Part shown: positions 1 through 13,400 of the stretch, piece after piece
Numbering within the stretch: the stretch's first letter is position 1
Layout: the number at the start of each line of letters is the position of its first letter
Source: Sitta carolinensis
Taxonomy: Eukaryota > Chordata > Aves > Passeriformes > Sittidae
Reading direction: 5' to 3'
Length of the DNA stretch: 64,000 nucleotides
Assembly: GCA_032173965.1 (NCBI GenBank)
Contig: CM063283.1
Coordinates: forward strand, 81,284,743 to 81,348,742
Notes under the pieces: generated by a model
Told to the model about the DNA's origin: nothing
What the model saw: only the letters and a program-made list of their open reading frames with translations
Databases searched by the model: none
Program-made: the position numbers and the translations under genes

Positions 1-3000
1 GTTAATAATGGTTGTTGGTTTAATAAGACATGGCGTTTCTGAATGTTTATTTCAAAATTGCAGCATGCTGGGAAGTATGTGAGATATGGGTGCCCCTGCT
101 GCCCAGCGTCTCCCTGCACCATGGGCTGGGTGGGAGAAGCCAGCTCTGTGTGGCATTCGGGACAGTGGCTCTCACAGATGTGCTGATTTGCAGAGAAGCA
201 AGATGGTTCTATGGTAATTTGAAAGTGAATGTATTGCATTCCTGTGATAAAGAGGGCAAAAGGGACTTAGAGAACTGGAAGTGGAGAGAGGGCTTGCTGC
301 CCTTGAGAGGGGAAGGTTAGTTTAACATCTTTCTATCAGCAAAAAGACTCATTCAGGCTGAATGAACATTAAAAGCTTTGGAGTTCAGGTCCTGGGTGAT
401 TATTCAAGTGTTTTAAGCATTTCTCTCGATTGCCTTAACTACCACCATCCTCTCAGTATCTTGTCAGTGGAGTTGTCCTTTGGGCTGCCTAGCACAGCTG
501 GGGAAGGCTGGCGCACATGCCTATAAATGACTGGAATAATGTGTTAAGAGAAATGGTCAAAATTATCAGCTCACCTTCCAGAAACCCCCTCCAGGTTCAG
601 CCCTGCTGTTGCTCTTGGTTCTTCATAGCCATACATTCCATGTCTTGCCACATGCATTAAGGATTGTGAGGTATTGTGCAGGGAGCTGAAGACAGATTTC
701 TGCCTTGGTGATTTGTTAACTCTTAACCTTTTCTCTAGTGCTCATCCTAAACCTCTTTGTTCAGAGAAGGAGAACTTCGTCTGTTCAAAAGCAGACCAAC
801 TGTCCAAAAGTGGTCTCAAAATTGGGACATGCACCTGGGAAGAAAAATTAGTCTTTTGATTAATCAAGTTCTGGATAAAATTGTGTTGTGAAAACTATGC
901 TTTCTAGGTAAAATGAATCTCTAAACACAAAATATTTTACGCCTTCCAGGAGTTTTAATACTGCCAGAATGTCTGATGCAGTTGTAGTTTTGTTTCTCCT
1001 TTTCTTTAGTTCTCATTATGTGTTTGGGGTGCTGTGGTAACTCAGCTTTTCTTGCCGTGGGAGGTGGAGAGGGGCTGTACACAGCAAAGTCTCAACTTCC
1101 CAAGGACAGAGACTGAGGAGCACTGTGGCTCACAGTAGCTTTTAGGAGAAGCTCAAGAGCTTTTAACAGTGATGTTAAAGGAGTGGTGGGCATGTTCAGT
1201 ACCTGAATTGCCACAAAAATCAATCAATCAATCTGTCAAAGCAGCAGTTTCTTTGCATTCTTTTTTCAGTGAGGGCTGGGGCAGGGCAGTTCTGCGACTG
1301 TGTTGGTTTTCCAACACATGAAATTTCTTGTCATTTCCTGGAAAGCTAAACCTGCCAGATTTCACTAGGTTCTGGCAGGTCTGCAAGTGTAAGAGGTTTT
1401 AAGCATTCTGGTCCCAGGCTATGGCATGCCCCTTCTTATGAAATACTTGGTTTTCCATTACAGATCCCTGTTTACAGTATTCCAGAGTGACACTGTGTTG
1501 GGAAATTCAAAAAGTGAACCCTAAAACTCAGTTCTAAGGCCAAATGATACAGAAAGTGATTGCTGACACTGTCCTTCACAGTACTTAGAAATAATCAATT
1601 TGCAATGCTGGCTCTGGACTGCTTTGTATCTTACTACTTTCTTCTAGGCTTTTGTGTTTTGCTGAAGTTGGCATTTTTTTGTTCCTCAGATAAGACACGC
1701 CCGCTTCACAGGCCCCTTTCATATTTAAATCTTATTTAAATTCCACCTGATTTCTGACAGTGGATGAGTGATGCTGTTGATAGACAGTGTCACAAGAACA
1801 AAAGCCTTTCATGCTGTGTCTGGACTGTGACTCATTTCATGGATGCACAAAACTGCCACATTTTAATTCCTCTGGTACCTGTTGGCATTCAGCTGAATTT
1901 CTTCTTTAAACTAGAAAGGTCTTCCAACTAAGGATAAGGCTTCTTGTGATGGCTTTTAACAAACAGCTGTCTTTTTTATGAGTTTGTTCCTTGTCTTAAC
2001 TCATATACTGGGAGCTAGTCACAATTATCACTCAGAATGAAGCTGTGATGTTTGTATTCTCACTACTTAAGGGAACTCCTAAAAAGCAGTTGTTAAATTG
2101 TTTCAACAAGCAGAAACTGATTTTCAAAAGTATGTTGCGCCAGACTTGCTAATCTTTTGTTATTTCAGTAAACAAAGATTGATGGCATAGTATTTTCAGT
2201 ATTTTCTGCACAGTAGTTATAGATATCTCAAAGGAAAAAGGATTTTGCAGACACATATTCTCTGGTAAGACAGACCAGTCCTTCTGTGTGGTGAATATTT
2301 GCTGTTGCAGAACACATTCAGCCCCTCCTTAAATCCAAGGCTGTGCAGTGGGTTGAGCCCACCACGATTAAACCTTAAATTATCTTTGCATATACACCAA
2401 CACAGTCTACTGTAAATCTGCCAACCACAGTTGGTGCACTGTGCTGTATTTGAAATGGCAGCATCTCATTATGCTTATTCAGACACTACAGTTCCTTTTG
2501 AGTCCCAAAAAGGAAAGCTCAGAACTTGCAGCTAATCTGCAAAATTCTACACCAATTTCAAGATGCTTTTAAAGAATATTTTGGATTATTAATGTTATTA
2601 CTGAGGCTTTTGTGGTCCTGTGCGCATTCTGATGGAAGCAAAGAAACCATAAAACCCCCCATTACTTCCTTCAACTTAAAAGCACTGTTGCAGGAGAGGT
2701 AAGCTTTCTACAATTGGGTGGTGATTACCTCCCCCCCATTTATAATCCTACAGATAATCTTACAAGCTGTGTGACAGTCTTCAATAACCTGAGATCCAGA
2801 TTACTCAAGAGATAATATGAAAAAATATGTCCAAGTTGTTTCCCCATTCCTCAAAAGGGTCATGAGGATGCAGAGTATAGATCTTGAAGCCGTGATCTTT
2901 TTCTTGGGTAAAGCAATGCAAACCCTTGCTTCCTTTAATATATTTACTCATCCATTTGTTTAATGGAGATTTTTAATTGAATGAGGGGATACTATTATGC

Positions 3001-4495
3001 TCAAATACCACTTCAACTGTTAGCACATACTTTGCACTGCATCAAATCCCCTTGCTGTAGAAGAGTCACAATTTGTATAATTCTAAATAAAGATGTATAT
3101 TTCCTGGAAGAATGGAATTACAGTAATTATAACTTAAATTTTACATTGATATTTAAGATAATCCAAAACATTTGAAAATAACACCAAATGTACACAAACA
3201 GAAAAATTTGACTTCTTTAAAGGCAATGATTCTGGTGAGACTTTTAAGAAGACCAGATTGTGAGTCCATGTTATATGCATATGAGAGCTAGGCTGAGCAC
3301 ACAGCAACTCTCAGTAGAGAAGAAAATCTCTCTGCATTTCACCTCCTGCCATTAGGAGTAGGGATCAGTCAAATGAAAAATGGTGCTCTGATTCCATCTG
3401 GATGACAGTAACACCCAGGATGACAAGCCCTGGCATATTTTGCCTTTCATAAATGATTTTAAAATAAAGACATTATATGTTTCTTTACTAAACATAGCCC
3501 TCAAGAGACAGTAAGTTAATATTTGTTCCCCTGCATTTCCTGAACACTATTAGAAGGGGCTAGTCACTGAATGCTATGTATACATATAGTGAAGTGCTGA
3601 AAGCTGGGAAGCATGGCTTTAAAATGAAACAAAACCCAAATCACCACCCAGCTTCCAGCTTGTGGGTCCTACCGCATTGTGGGTTGAGCACAAGGCAGGA
3701 GTCACTGATCTGCTGAAATACCAGTTACTGAGACCATTACCAACATTTTACCTGTTACTGAGAGAGAGAATTTCCCAGCTCTGGGCTTTTACCCATATAC
3801 TCTAATTTTAGGAAGAAAAATGTTATTTCAGTACTGTTGAAAGATGCCAGACAAAGCCTGGATTTCTCCAGAGCTGTGTGTGATTAACATGTGGACCTGA
3901 AGAGCTTGCTGCAGGAAGAGCAGTGAAAGGCAAGATGGGTTTCTCTGCCACTGGCCCATGACTGCTTAAGTAACCCCCATGCCACAAATTAGGACAAGAA
4001 GGATTTGCTTTTTACCTCGTGTAGAACCACTAATTTCATTTATTGGTCTGGTAGCCTTCCTTTTGAACATCACAGGGTCATAAGGGCTCTTCAGGAGTCC
4101 CTAATGCTGCATTCCTTATTCACTTAAGGTTTATACTTCAACCACCTTAACTATTATACCTTAACCATCTATTTTTTAAGATTACACATCATATATACGA
4201 AAGAAATGTACATGAAGAAGCACATGAGAAGTTGTTCAGGAACACACAAAATGCCCAGTCATATACATGAGAGGAGTGACTTTGCAACAGCCTGTAGTAG
4301 TAGTTGGTAACAGGACAGCTGCTGTACAAAACATAATTACAGCATCACCTCAAAAGTAGTTAAGTTAATACCTTAGATTGGAGTTTTGTTTTACTAATGT
4401 ATATGCTTCTTTCTTTCAGTTGGTAAAGCACTAGTTATCAGTGTAATATACTTATTCTCATTTCTCCAGCTTGGTCTTATCTCCTTGTCTATATT

Positions 4496-4585
4496 TCTGT
4501 TTGGGTTTTGGGGGGTTGTTTTTATTTTTGTTTTGGTTTTTTGGGTTTTGGGGGGGGGGTTGTTGTGTGGGTTGGTTGTTTTTTA
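4496..4585 (+). repeat. G/T-rich low-complexity tract with G-runs
   Basis: The plus strand here is almost only G and T, with G-runs at 4503-4505, 4510-4515, 4543-4545, 4550-4559 (ten G) and 4569-4571 separated by T-rich spacers. It resembles a degenerate T4G3-type simple repeat and could in principle form a G-quadruplex. It lies on the sense strand of the DHRSX intron. Confidence 0.8.
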
Positions 4586-5814
4586 GTGAGAGAAAATCAC
4601 AGTTAATGAGACTCAGAAAATGTGTTCATAGGATAAATACATGTAAGACTGTCAGGAAGCCTGCTTTAATCTAATAAAAAATATTTAGGACTCAAGCTTT
4701 ATCATAAGAGAAGAGAAAGAAATTGCTTATGAGAACCAGTAAAGACATTTATTTTCTAATATATTTCTCTAGCTGCTTTAAAACAAGCTGAAAAATCTAT
4801 CAAAAATTGAAAAATGTTGTGCTGCATTCCCTGAAGAAAGAAAATTTAAGACTGTGAAAGCTTCATGAGTGTTTAATAATAGACTTTTATAGTCTTGACT
4901 AAGCAATGGTGATGATGTATTGCAAGATTAATACATAAATCATTAGGAAGCTTTAGTCATTTTAATACAGCAAGCCTATGTTTTGCTTAATTCCCTGATT
5001 CATCCTAAGGCATATATTGAAATTTTGTGTGGCCTTTCATTAAAAAGCCCAGCATGTCAGCCACGTTTTGCATCACTTGTCTTTTAATGGAGCACATAGC
5101 AGCTGGGTTTTCTGCAGTTTGATCTTGGTGCACTCTGCCCTTCAGGCAGATTAACACACTGGAAATGGGGGAGTAGAGTGATGGGTAAAGGAGGATGAAG
5201 TGCAAGGCAATTGTGAAAAGTTCACATCAGGAAAGCTTCAGTGCTAGCACTGTCTGGGTTAAACTGGTCTGTATGCCAGTCAGGATGGCCACAGGTCCTC
5301 TGAGCCTTTTGCAGGATGTGGTGGGCTACAGGGTGCTGTCAATGAGTCCGTGATGTCTTTTGCATGTGTGCACAAAGTGAAAGGTGCCCTCAATGAGAGT
5401 GAAAAAGCTGAGGACAGCAAGAGAGCCCCGTGTACAGGAAGGTGAAGGAGGTGATCTGTGCTGAGCAGCACAGTTTCCCCTGTTACTCAGTGGGTACCCT
5501 GACCTCACTTAATGCTCTTTACTAAATATGGGATCACTGGACATATATGGGAGACCAACGCAGAAAACAGAACAACTGAAGCCAACCTGAGGAGAAACAA
5601 GTAAGACTGCCAAGAGATGTGCTAAACATGAATCCAGTTTTCAAACTGGGATAGCAGCTGAGTCCATATTTAAACACCTAATTAGCCGCTGCATGCTTCA
5701 GTTTGAAATTTGGCTTCTCATTGCTTTTTGAAAATACATTCCATAGGGAGACTGCTGCTGGAGACAGCACCATGGAGATAAGTGGCAAAATCAGCTAATC
5801 AGCTTCTGGTGGAA

Positions 5815-5860
5815 AAGAAGAAAAAAGGAAAAAAAAAAGAGGAAGGAAAAAAAAAAATAA
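5815..5860 (+). repeat. A-rich purine tract
   Basis: This is a run of A interrupted only by G (and one late T) over about 45 bases. It is a simple low-complexity intronic tract with no associated retroelement body that I recognise. Confidence 0.75.
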
Positions 5861-7017
5861 AATCACCAAACCTCAGGGCACTCACTCCAGAATGGAATAC
5901 CTACTTATTTTGCTCTTGCAAAAATTCAAAACAATCCCTTTCTTTTCTCCTCCCTAATTTTTGTAATAGTATGTCAAACCTGTAGCCTATATTGCAAAAA
6001 ATCTTAAGCCAGATGTAAGAACTTCTGCTAAAAATTAATTTGACACAAAATGCAGAACCTGCTTTATCCTGATCCTCTATTCATCAGTACAGAGTCCATA
6101 AAACATTATTTTCTAAGGAAGGAGTAGGTTTTGTGTATTGGTGCTCTCTTGGACAGATTTCAAAGTAACAAATTAAATTCTGCCTGCCTTAATTCCTCCT
6201 GTACTTTTCATTTAGTGAGTTGTGCATTGCCCTGTTTTATCAGCACTGACTCAGCAAAATGCTGTAGAGAGGCATCACCTGGGGATGTTACTCTTTTCTG
6301 TGGTAGGAAGAGTGGAACACAGCAAGCCTCGCTCAAACAAGAGAGTGAGCATGAACTTCTCCAAGCTACTGATGCCAGACATGCTGTGCTTTCCCAATGA
6401 ACTTCTTCCTACTAAGTCCTTGCTCTGCTTTCCCTAGCTGCTGACTGTGTACAGGCTTGCCATATCACAGCACAGGCTGTTTGGCATCACCCAAGCTGGG
6501 TGGGCAGTATCTATTAGGATATATCTCTGGGCATCAAACACCACTACCTCCTTAGCTCTCTAGCTCACTGACCAGCACCCACATATACCACTGGCAGCTG
6601 GGAGCTACCGGCCCTTTGCCTGGCTGGTTGCCTAGTTAGGAGGCAGAGATTCTCTGCTTAAGAGTCTCCTTGCCTGGCTGTGAAGCAGTGGGTACCCTGT
6701 GTCCTCAAAGCAGCAAAGGTCCAAGCATCACAGGTGCCTCGTGTGCACTGCTCTGCTAGCACAGTTTACTGGTAAGCCTTGTTCTGCTTGGATGGTTTGC
6801 CTCTTGCATGCACTTTGATTTCTGAAAAATTTTAGAACCTTCAGAAAATGTGAAAATGCATAATGTCAATATTATTTTACTTAGTGTGCAATTATACTTT
6901 TATTCATTGTAAAAAATGTGCATACAGAGAATAAAGTGCTGAGAGAGGCTAGATTTAGATGCATAATGCCAGATAATTCCATATGTAAGAGGAATACATT
7001 TTATGGTTTTAAACTGA

Positions 7018-7240
7018 ATGAGGGTAGATTTAGATTGGAAAAAAGAAATTTTTATGATGGGGATGGTGAGGCACAGAAATGGGTTGTCCAGAGACAGGGT
7101 GGACACCCTATCCATTCAAAGCCAGGCTGGATGGGACTTTGAGCAACCTTGTCAAGTGGAAAGATTCCTCTTCTTACAGTAGGGTTGTGGAAATAGGTGA
7201 TCTTTAAAATTCCAACACAAACCCTTTTGTGATTCCACAT
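7018..7240 (+). mobile_element. CR1 LINE 3' end fragment (degraded)
   Basis: The text follows the typical CR1 3' terminal region in order: a GGTGAGGCAC-like segment, a diverged TTGCCCAGAG-like segment, a CCAGGCTGGATGGG segment, a TTGAGCAACCT segment, a GTGATCTTTAAA segment and a terminal TTTTGTGATTCC, the degenerate form of the CR1 3' octamer repeat. It is 5'-truncated as usual for CR1 and has several indels. The open frames across it are not genes. Confidence 0.8.
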
Positions 7241-8505
7241 GTGTGTGCATAGGAGACAGAATTATGGTGTAAGTGCAGGTGCCTGAGTGGTACTATTTTT
7301 CTGTTGCATAAAGTCAACACTGGATGTAATGAAGTCAAATAACCAGTGTTGATTTATTTTTTTCCATGTGGCATTTAAGCAACATGATTCTAATAAAATG
7401 GGGTCTGACAAACAAACAGTTCTTCAACAGAAATCATCAGTTCTGTGTCATGTTATTCCTCTGTCCTATGTAGTCCGTTGATGTCATATTCCTGGAAAGC
7501 AAAAAACACACACACAAAAATTGGGAAGAGGGAAGCTAATCACTGCAGGGACTCTGCCAAAAGTTTTTGCTCTGTGTATCCAATTTTATATTCTTCATAT
7601 CTATATTATGTTATTGAAGTCTGATTCCTGGCTGCCTTGCAGATCATTTGCATCTCTGTACTGTGGTATAAAAGGCTTCCTCATTGATTGGGCAGCTTTC
7701 ATATCATTTCAGCACTCATGTTTCTCTGACATACATATCTATGCAAAATACAAGGCTTTGGAGGATCCAGCCTTTGTAGTTCATGCTTTGTTGCCACAAG
7801 GTAAGTCAAAACAGCACTCACACAAAATGTGGGAATGGGGAGTCATGGGGAACGTTCAGCATCCTCCTGCCTCACATCTGAAGATTACTGAAGGCCAGAC
7901 TAGACCTGGGCAGAACAAGTCAGAGTAGTCCCCAGCTCTGCTTCCCTGTGAGCCACTTGCCAGACAAGATCACTCTAGTTCAACTCAGGAGTCTGGTCCC
8001 GTGCCCCAGCTTGTGTTCAGTGGGGGAATGGTGGTGCTGATGGAGGAGTGCCAGGGTTAGCTGCCAGCTGGCTGCCGGAGGCAGCTTGGGATGAATGCTG
8101 CTTCCCATGGGTAGTGTGAGCCCTGCCCGCACGGCTGTGCACAGGGGAAGCTTGCAGCAGCTGAGGATCTGGTCCTTCCAGTTAAAGGGGTTGGAATATG
8201 CATGAAGCATAAGGTGACATTTTGAGCGTCTCAGATCAGAGCATGGACGTTACTGAATTGAAAATGTAACTGCAATTTCCTGACTAATGCCAAGTCACTT
8301 TTATATTCATACGGTGATTGTTCTCTACTCTTTAAATAGCCATTTTGCCCAAAGGTGCAGGTGATATCTTTATGATAATGAAGGTGTGCTATACAGCACA
8401 GTACAGCTGAGGCCATTGGTGGGTGCAAGGGCCTCCTATGATCAGCTGTCCTTTTTGGTTCTCAATTTATATCATGCTTTTATAAACTGCTTGTGATTTG
8501 CCTGT

Positions 8506-8562
8506 ACAAGAAAAGAGATGGAGAAGAAAAAAAAAAGAAAAAAAAAAAAGAGAAGAGATGCA
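8506..8562 (+). repeat. Polypurine (A/G) tract
   Basis: About 55 bases are almost entirely A and G, including two long A-runs. It is simple sequence within the intron. Confidence 0.75.
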
Positions 8563-10199
8563 CTGGAGGTTCAGTGTTGTTGTCTTTTACTTCCTGTGGC
8601 TAAACTGTATTGTTTACTGTTGTGTCTCCAAGTTTCTGGGTCCTTTCAGATAACATGGACAGTTAAATTGCTTCAGTAGCCTTATATCTCTGTAGAGAGT
8701 CAGCCTGATTCTTAACATCCAGGGCTTTCTTTGATGAAGTGCACAAGATATTATAAATAAGATATTCAATGGGAATGAGATAACACAGTGAACTCATATG
8801 TTTACTATTCATTCAAAATAAAAAAAAAACTTGCATGTAGTAAAAGCCACAGAAATCACAGACAGGCTTTCAAGCAGAGTAGAGCATCCCTAGTCTGGGC
8901 ATTTCTTGCACTTAGGGCAAAGGTGTAGAGGATGTCTCTGTAGCTGTGGCTACCACAGAGAGAGGACAACATCTCAGGGAAAGGAAGGAACAAGAAAAGA
9001 GAGTTCTGTTCCTGGATGGGTGCCCCTCTATCACCTTTCACCAACAGGTTAAGGTTCTGTTGCTGCTGCTGTTGTTGCTGCTAAGCCCTGAGTGCCCGTG
9101 GGCAACAGCTGCAACATGCACCATCACTTCCCCAGCCTCTAGCAGAGGCAAAAAGGATAGAGCCTGTTCCCAGGAGCCTGATGCTTTAGGCTCCTGCCTG
9201 CTTTGCCTATGAGCTGTCTTTAATGCCACCGTTTACCTTTGGTTCTGCTAAGCACAAAAAAGGTTAGATGAGAGGCTGGAGTAATTACAGGAGTGAATTG
9301 TTATGGCATAGGAATTTGTGGAAGTGATGCTGAGGCCCCAGTCAGAAAGAGCATTTTAAGTGACATACCTGTTAATTTGCCTGAAACTATCCTGCTTATT
9401 AAAAAAAAAGTAAAAAACAAAGTACTGCTGCCTGCATGCAATGAAACACAATTTAACAGTTCCTAGAAAGCTTGACTTGAAAGAAAGGCACATTTGACAT
9501 CCAGATGAGTGAGATGCACAGGAGTCTCAACAGGTAATGTTTTCCTGTGACTCCTGGAATTTGTGTGCCTTTGCCATACCACTTTGGCACAGACCTGCTA
9601 GCCATCTGAGCTTTAAAGGCTGTACAGGGGCTGTAAATTGTGGTTACACTTGCAGCTGCTCTCCTTGCCCCGTCTTTTTTTCCATCTCTTAGCTGTTTAC
9701 AATCTGGTGTGTGACCAGGACAGCTGCAATGAGTAACTTACTCATCTGTACTGTTCCCAACACAGGAGCCTTCAACTAGTAGGTACTGATGCAGTAAAAA
9801 TAATAATAACAGCGAGAAGTAGTATGATCAGTCCTGGATTTAAGAGGTGGGAATACTGTGTGTTTTTGGAAAGAGCAGAGCAAAAGAGGGGAGAGAAGTT
9901 TGAGGGCCTCTAGTTGATGATAGCCCAGAGAATGATGCCTCAACATTTCTAGTTTAAAGAGTTTGACAGAGAGATTATGACAGGTATTGTGTAATTTTAT
10001 TTTAATATTTTTCCCTGCTATAAATAAGACCTGGTGTCTGATGGAATAATCACCAGAACTTGAGTAAACAACATGCCTTCCAGTGATAAGCTGTTTCTTC
10101 TGACAACCCAGTGCATATCTGGATATTGCAAAATGCGGTACTCTTGATGTTTGTGCAATTCTGTTTTCCTTCTGGTTATTTTTATGTGCATCTCCCTCT

Positions 10200-10218
10200 C
10201 TTTTTCTCCTGTGTACAG
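10200..10218 (+). other. DHRSX: 3' splice site of penultimate DHRSX exon
   Basis: A pyrimidine-rich stretch (CTTTTTCTCCTGTGTACAG) ends in AG at 10217-10218, immediately before sequence coding for the conserved SDR catalytic region. The exon begins with one base that completes a codon, so the intron is phase 2. Confidence 0.88.
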
Positions 10219-10426
10219 ATGTTCGTATTCACCCCATGGAGCCTATGCCCAAAGCAAACTTGCCCTTGTGTTATTTACCTATCGACTACAGCATCTTCTG
10301 ACTGCAAATGGAAGCCATGTGACTGCTAATGTAGTAGACCCTGGAGTAGTGAACACTGAGCTCTACAAGCATGTCTTTTGGGTTGTGAAACTGGTCAAAT
10401 GGATGACAGCCTGGCTATTTTTCAAG
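10219..10426 (+). CDS. DHRSX: DHRSX penultimate coding exon (SDR catalytic segment)
   Basis: This exon encodes 69 complete codons of DHRSX, a short-chain dehydrogenase/reductase. The segment YSPHGAYAQSKLAL contains the SDR active-site YxxxK motif: the catalytic Tyr codon is at 10244-10246 and the Lys codon at 10256-10258. It is followed by the NVVDPGVVNTELYK segment, whose PG (codons 10340-10345) is the conserved turn after the cofactor-domain strand. The exon ends in a hydrophobic VVKLVKWMTAWLFFK stretch compatible with membrane association. It is bounded by AG at 10217-10218 and GT at 10427-10428. The first base completes a split codon and the last codon is whole, so it joins in phase 0 to the exon at 42988. 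In mammals DHRSX oxidises polyprenol to polyprenal and reduces dolichal to dolichol in ER dolichol synthesis (known for the family, not visible here). An in-frame ATG upstream at 10151 lies in the intron and is not a start. Confidence 0.95.
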
Positions 10427-10432
10427 GTATTC
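10427..10432 (+). other. DHRSX: 5' splice site after penultimate DHRSX exon
   Basis: The junction reads AAG|GTATTC. Family conservation stops exactly here (WLFFK) and resumes at 42988 with TPEEGA, so the donor is supported by protein continuity as well as by GT. Confidence 0.9.
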
Positions 10433-13400
10433 CATTTTTAAAATTGTTTTGTTGCTGTGCCCCTGCCTTGTGAAAGCTGCAGTCAGCCTGGAGCTAAAGG
10501 TGTTTAGAGTTCATAATAGTGTATGGTATTTATTGCATTTCCCTCTTCTGATGAGATGTACAAAATCAATAGAGACAGGCTTTCCAGTGAACAAACATTA
10601 ATTTTAAATGGAGGGAGCAAGCTGTCACAGTAGGGAAATGGAATGCCTTTCACAGTCTATGCCTATGCACTGGGTTATCTCTGCCCTGATCTATCCATGT
10701 GTTTCTGTGCATGCATGGAGGCAGGACATCATCCTAACATGGAGCCAGAATATGCAAAGTGTTCCTCAGAAATGACTTGTACATTCCCTTAAAGAGAAGC
10801 AGGCATGATCTGGCATGGTTTACATGTATGCAACAAGTTACAGATAAGAGAGCAATGGCAAGAAAAACGTTGTACAAAAGTGGCAGTGAGAGGTGGCTGT
10901 GCTCCATGATGGGGGGGTCTAGACAATTTTGTTTAGGGAAGTGGGAGAATTTTTAATTAGGTTCTATATTCTAACACATACTTGCAATGGTACTTGATTT
11001 TTTGCTATCCAATCCTGGTCTGCACTAGGAAACAAAAAGTTGTTTAATAAAACTGATCCAGAAGTGGGGGAGACTTAGTTATGGGTAATGTTTTGTAGGG
11101 GTGTAAGTGGATTAAGCTGAAATCAGTTAAGCTGTGTAGGTGCAATCTCCTCATGCACACAGGCCTTTGAAGGGCTTGTGCTGAGAAAATGTACTGCTTA
11201 TAGCTCTTTCAGAAAGTAGTTTTGGATTAAGTAAATGGAACCTGATTCCATTAGAGAAAATTAAATGTCCTAATTAAAATGAAGTATTTTACATCAAGGA
11301 GCATGTCCCACAAAGGAAATTAATTTTAAACTTTGATATGGAAATATCAGTTGCTTTCATTTTAGAAATGAACTGGAGGCTGGAAGACTGACTGTAAAAT
11401 AAGATGCAAACAAATAAACCCGTATTTTTTAAAAAATAGTATCTTCTGAGTGCACCTTGAATATTGCAATAAAATTGTAATAAGAATGCTCATAATCTGT
11501 AATGAATTTTTAAAGAAGCAGACTGCACCTTTGCCAAACCATGTACATTAAACTTGTTTTGCCTCTTGTGATTGCCATTTTAAATATTAGTCTTAGGTGG
11601 CGGTTTTTCATTGGACTTGCTTCACCTTGCTAATATAGAAGTTTCATGTAGATTTTTAGGTTGTGCTTAGAATTTCCTCTGGAGAAACAAAATTCTGATT
11701 AAATTCTTGTATTTGAGAGTGAGTTTCAAGTCTCTTGTTTACAGCACTCAATCCCACCCAGTTTTATTGATGTGCTCAGGAGACATTTTTGTATTATACT
11801 GATGATGTTTAGACGCTGAATTGGGTGTCATTGAACATTTAAAATGATTTATCACAAGAGAGATTCTTATTCTTACAACCCTAACAGTACTGACACTGAT
11901 AGTTCCTGATCACTTCTTTCTTTTTTGGATGAGATCCTGCTCAAAAGAAATTCTGCCTTTAAGTAGATAGCAGACAGACATACTGATCTGTATGGAAGAT
12001 TGATACCTGTTCTGCCTGAAAAGCGAATGTATCAATTGCTTTCTGAGTCAGAATAACCTCAGGTTTGGATATCTGAATGCTTTAGTTATTGAGGTTGAGA
12101 TTTTCACATTTTTGTCTAACACTCAACGTGTTTTTTGCAAAAGCCAGAGGAGACGGAAATTCTTAGTTTTTCTCTTCCCATCCTCCCTTAGACCTCTGAG
12201 CTACAGCTCCTACTTCTACTCTTTGCTTACTGCTTAGGATATATCTTCGTGTTTGGGAGCACTTCAACCCAGAGGCATGCCCTGTTTGGCATCACAAGGA
12301 GATGTTTAGCTCCACAGCAAGCTCACATTGAAAGCCTGCCTGGAAATTTTAATAGTGCTCTACTGAGGGCTGTAGTATTCAACATTCAATCCTGTGTAAG
12401 TCTTGTGTTGCTCACATGCATTAGGGTAAATTTCCCCAAGAAATGTAAGAAACCAAGTACAAGAAAATTCAGTTGTCTCGTAATATTAGCTGATAGTTGG
12501 TAGTATGGATTTTTTCTCCACTGGAATTTTGTTCCCAAGCACTCATATGAATCTTCCTTCTAGGATTATGGCAGCAATGCAGTGAAAATGAGGTGATAGC
12601 TCTCTAATCATATTGACATAACTATTGTCACCCAGAAGTATTCCAGAGTGGGTTTTAAACGTGTGCTGGAAATTGCTTCACTCAGGGCAACATGGTACCC
12701 TTGAGAGCCAGCACAGCCCAGAGCTTCAGTGAGGAAATGCATCACATTGCATTCCCTCAGGAGAGAGTCAACATCTTGTTTGATTTAATTCCAAAATAAA
12801 GTGGCAGAGCCCCCACTACTTTTCAATGCATTTCTGCCAGCACTGTTTCCTGTTACGTTCAAATCAAATTCCTCTTAGGGATTGCAGCCAGGCCCCCACC
12901 TTTGCTGTTTGAGGCAGCTCAGTGTGGCAGAGAAGGCTGTCGGCTCAGCATCCATCTTGGAGATGCCTCAAGATATTTAGGTGCTTAAACAAATAGACTA
13001 CAGTCTTGTAAATAGGCCATGATATGTATGCTAATTTACTCAAAGTATTATAAAGTATACTCAAAGCTTGATTTTCCTAAAACTGCAAAACATTATCTTC
13101 CAGACTTTATACATGGCTCAGAAAAGTCTTAGCCAAATAAGTTTGGTGTTTTTCCCCCACAAGTTGCAGTGAGAGGCATTTCTGTAAAAATAAGATGGGC
13201 CAAACTAAAGGTTCTAGTGGCAGTCATAAAATTTGTGAAATTTATGCCTCCCCTTTAAGAAGTGAAGGTTTCATTTTTTCTCAGCTCAATTCTTTCTCAG
13301 AAAAGTTATTGTCTGCTATGGTACTCTAAATTTGCACTTTGCAAATGTTTTCTCTGTATTTTTCATAAACATGGATGGCACCTGTCACACAAGAGACAAA

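Larger units (their letters stand above)
1..10218 (+). other. DHRSX: 3' portion of a DHRSX intron (no exon seen)
   Basis: This stretch precedes the first recognisable DHRSX exon. That exon starts with a single base completing a split codon, so an upstream coding exon must exist. I looked for the preceding SDR segment (the serine-containing strand before the catalytic Tyr) and did not see it here, so this is inferred to be intron. Contents noted separately are a G/T-rich tract near 4.5 kb, A-rich purine tracts near 5.8 and 8.5 kb, and a CR1 fragment near 7.1 kb. The rest is AT-rich unique-looking sequence. Open frames here are short, start at arbitrary ATGs and resemble no family I know. Confidence 0.7.

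Noticed and set aside
7521..7928. 135-codon open frame
   Set aside because: It resembles no protein family, lies inside a DHRSX intron and shows no splice or promoter context.
1..10218. Possible upstream DHRSX exons (cofactor-binding and earlier catalytic segments)
   Set aside because: No sequence matching the expected preceding SDR segment with suitable splice sites was seen; they probably lie before the window.
10151..10441. A self-contained 96-codon gene starting at the ATG at 10151
   Set aside because: The first 23 codons are intronic polypyrimidine sequence and the last five are past a consensus donor. Only 10219-10426 is conserved DHRSX.
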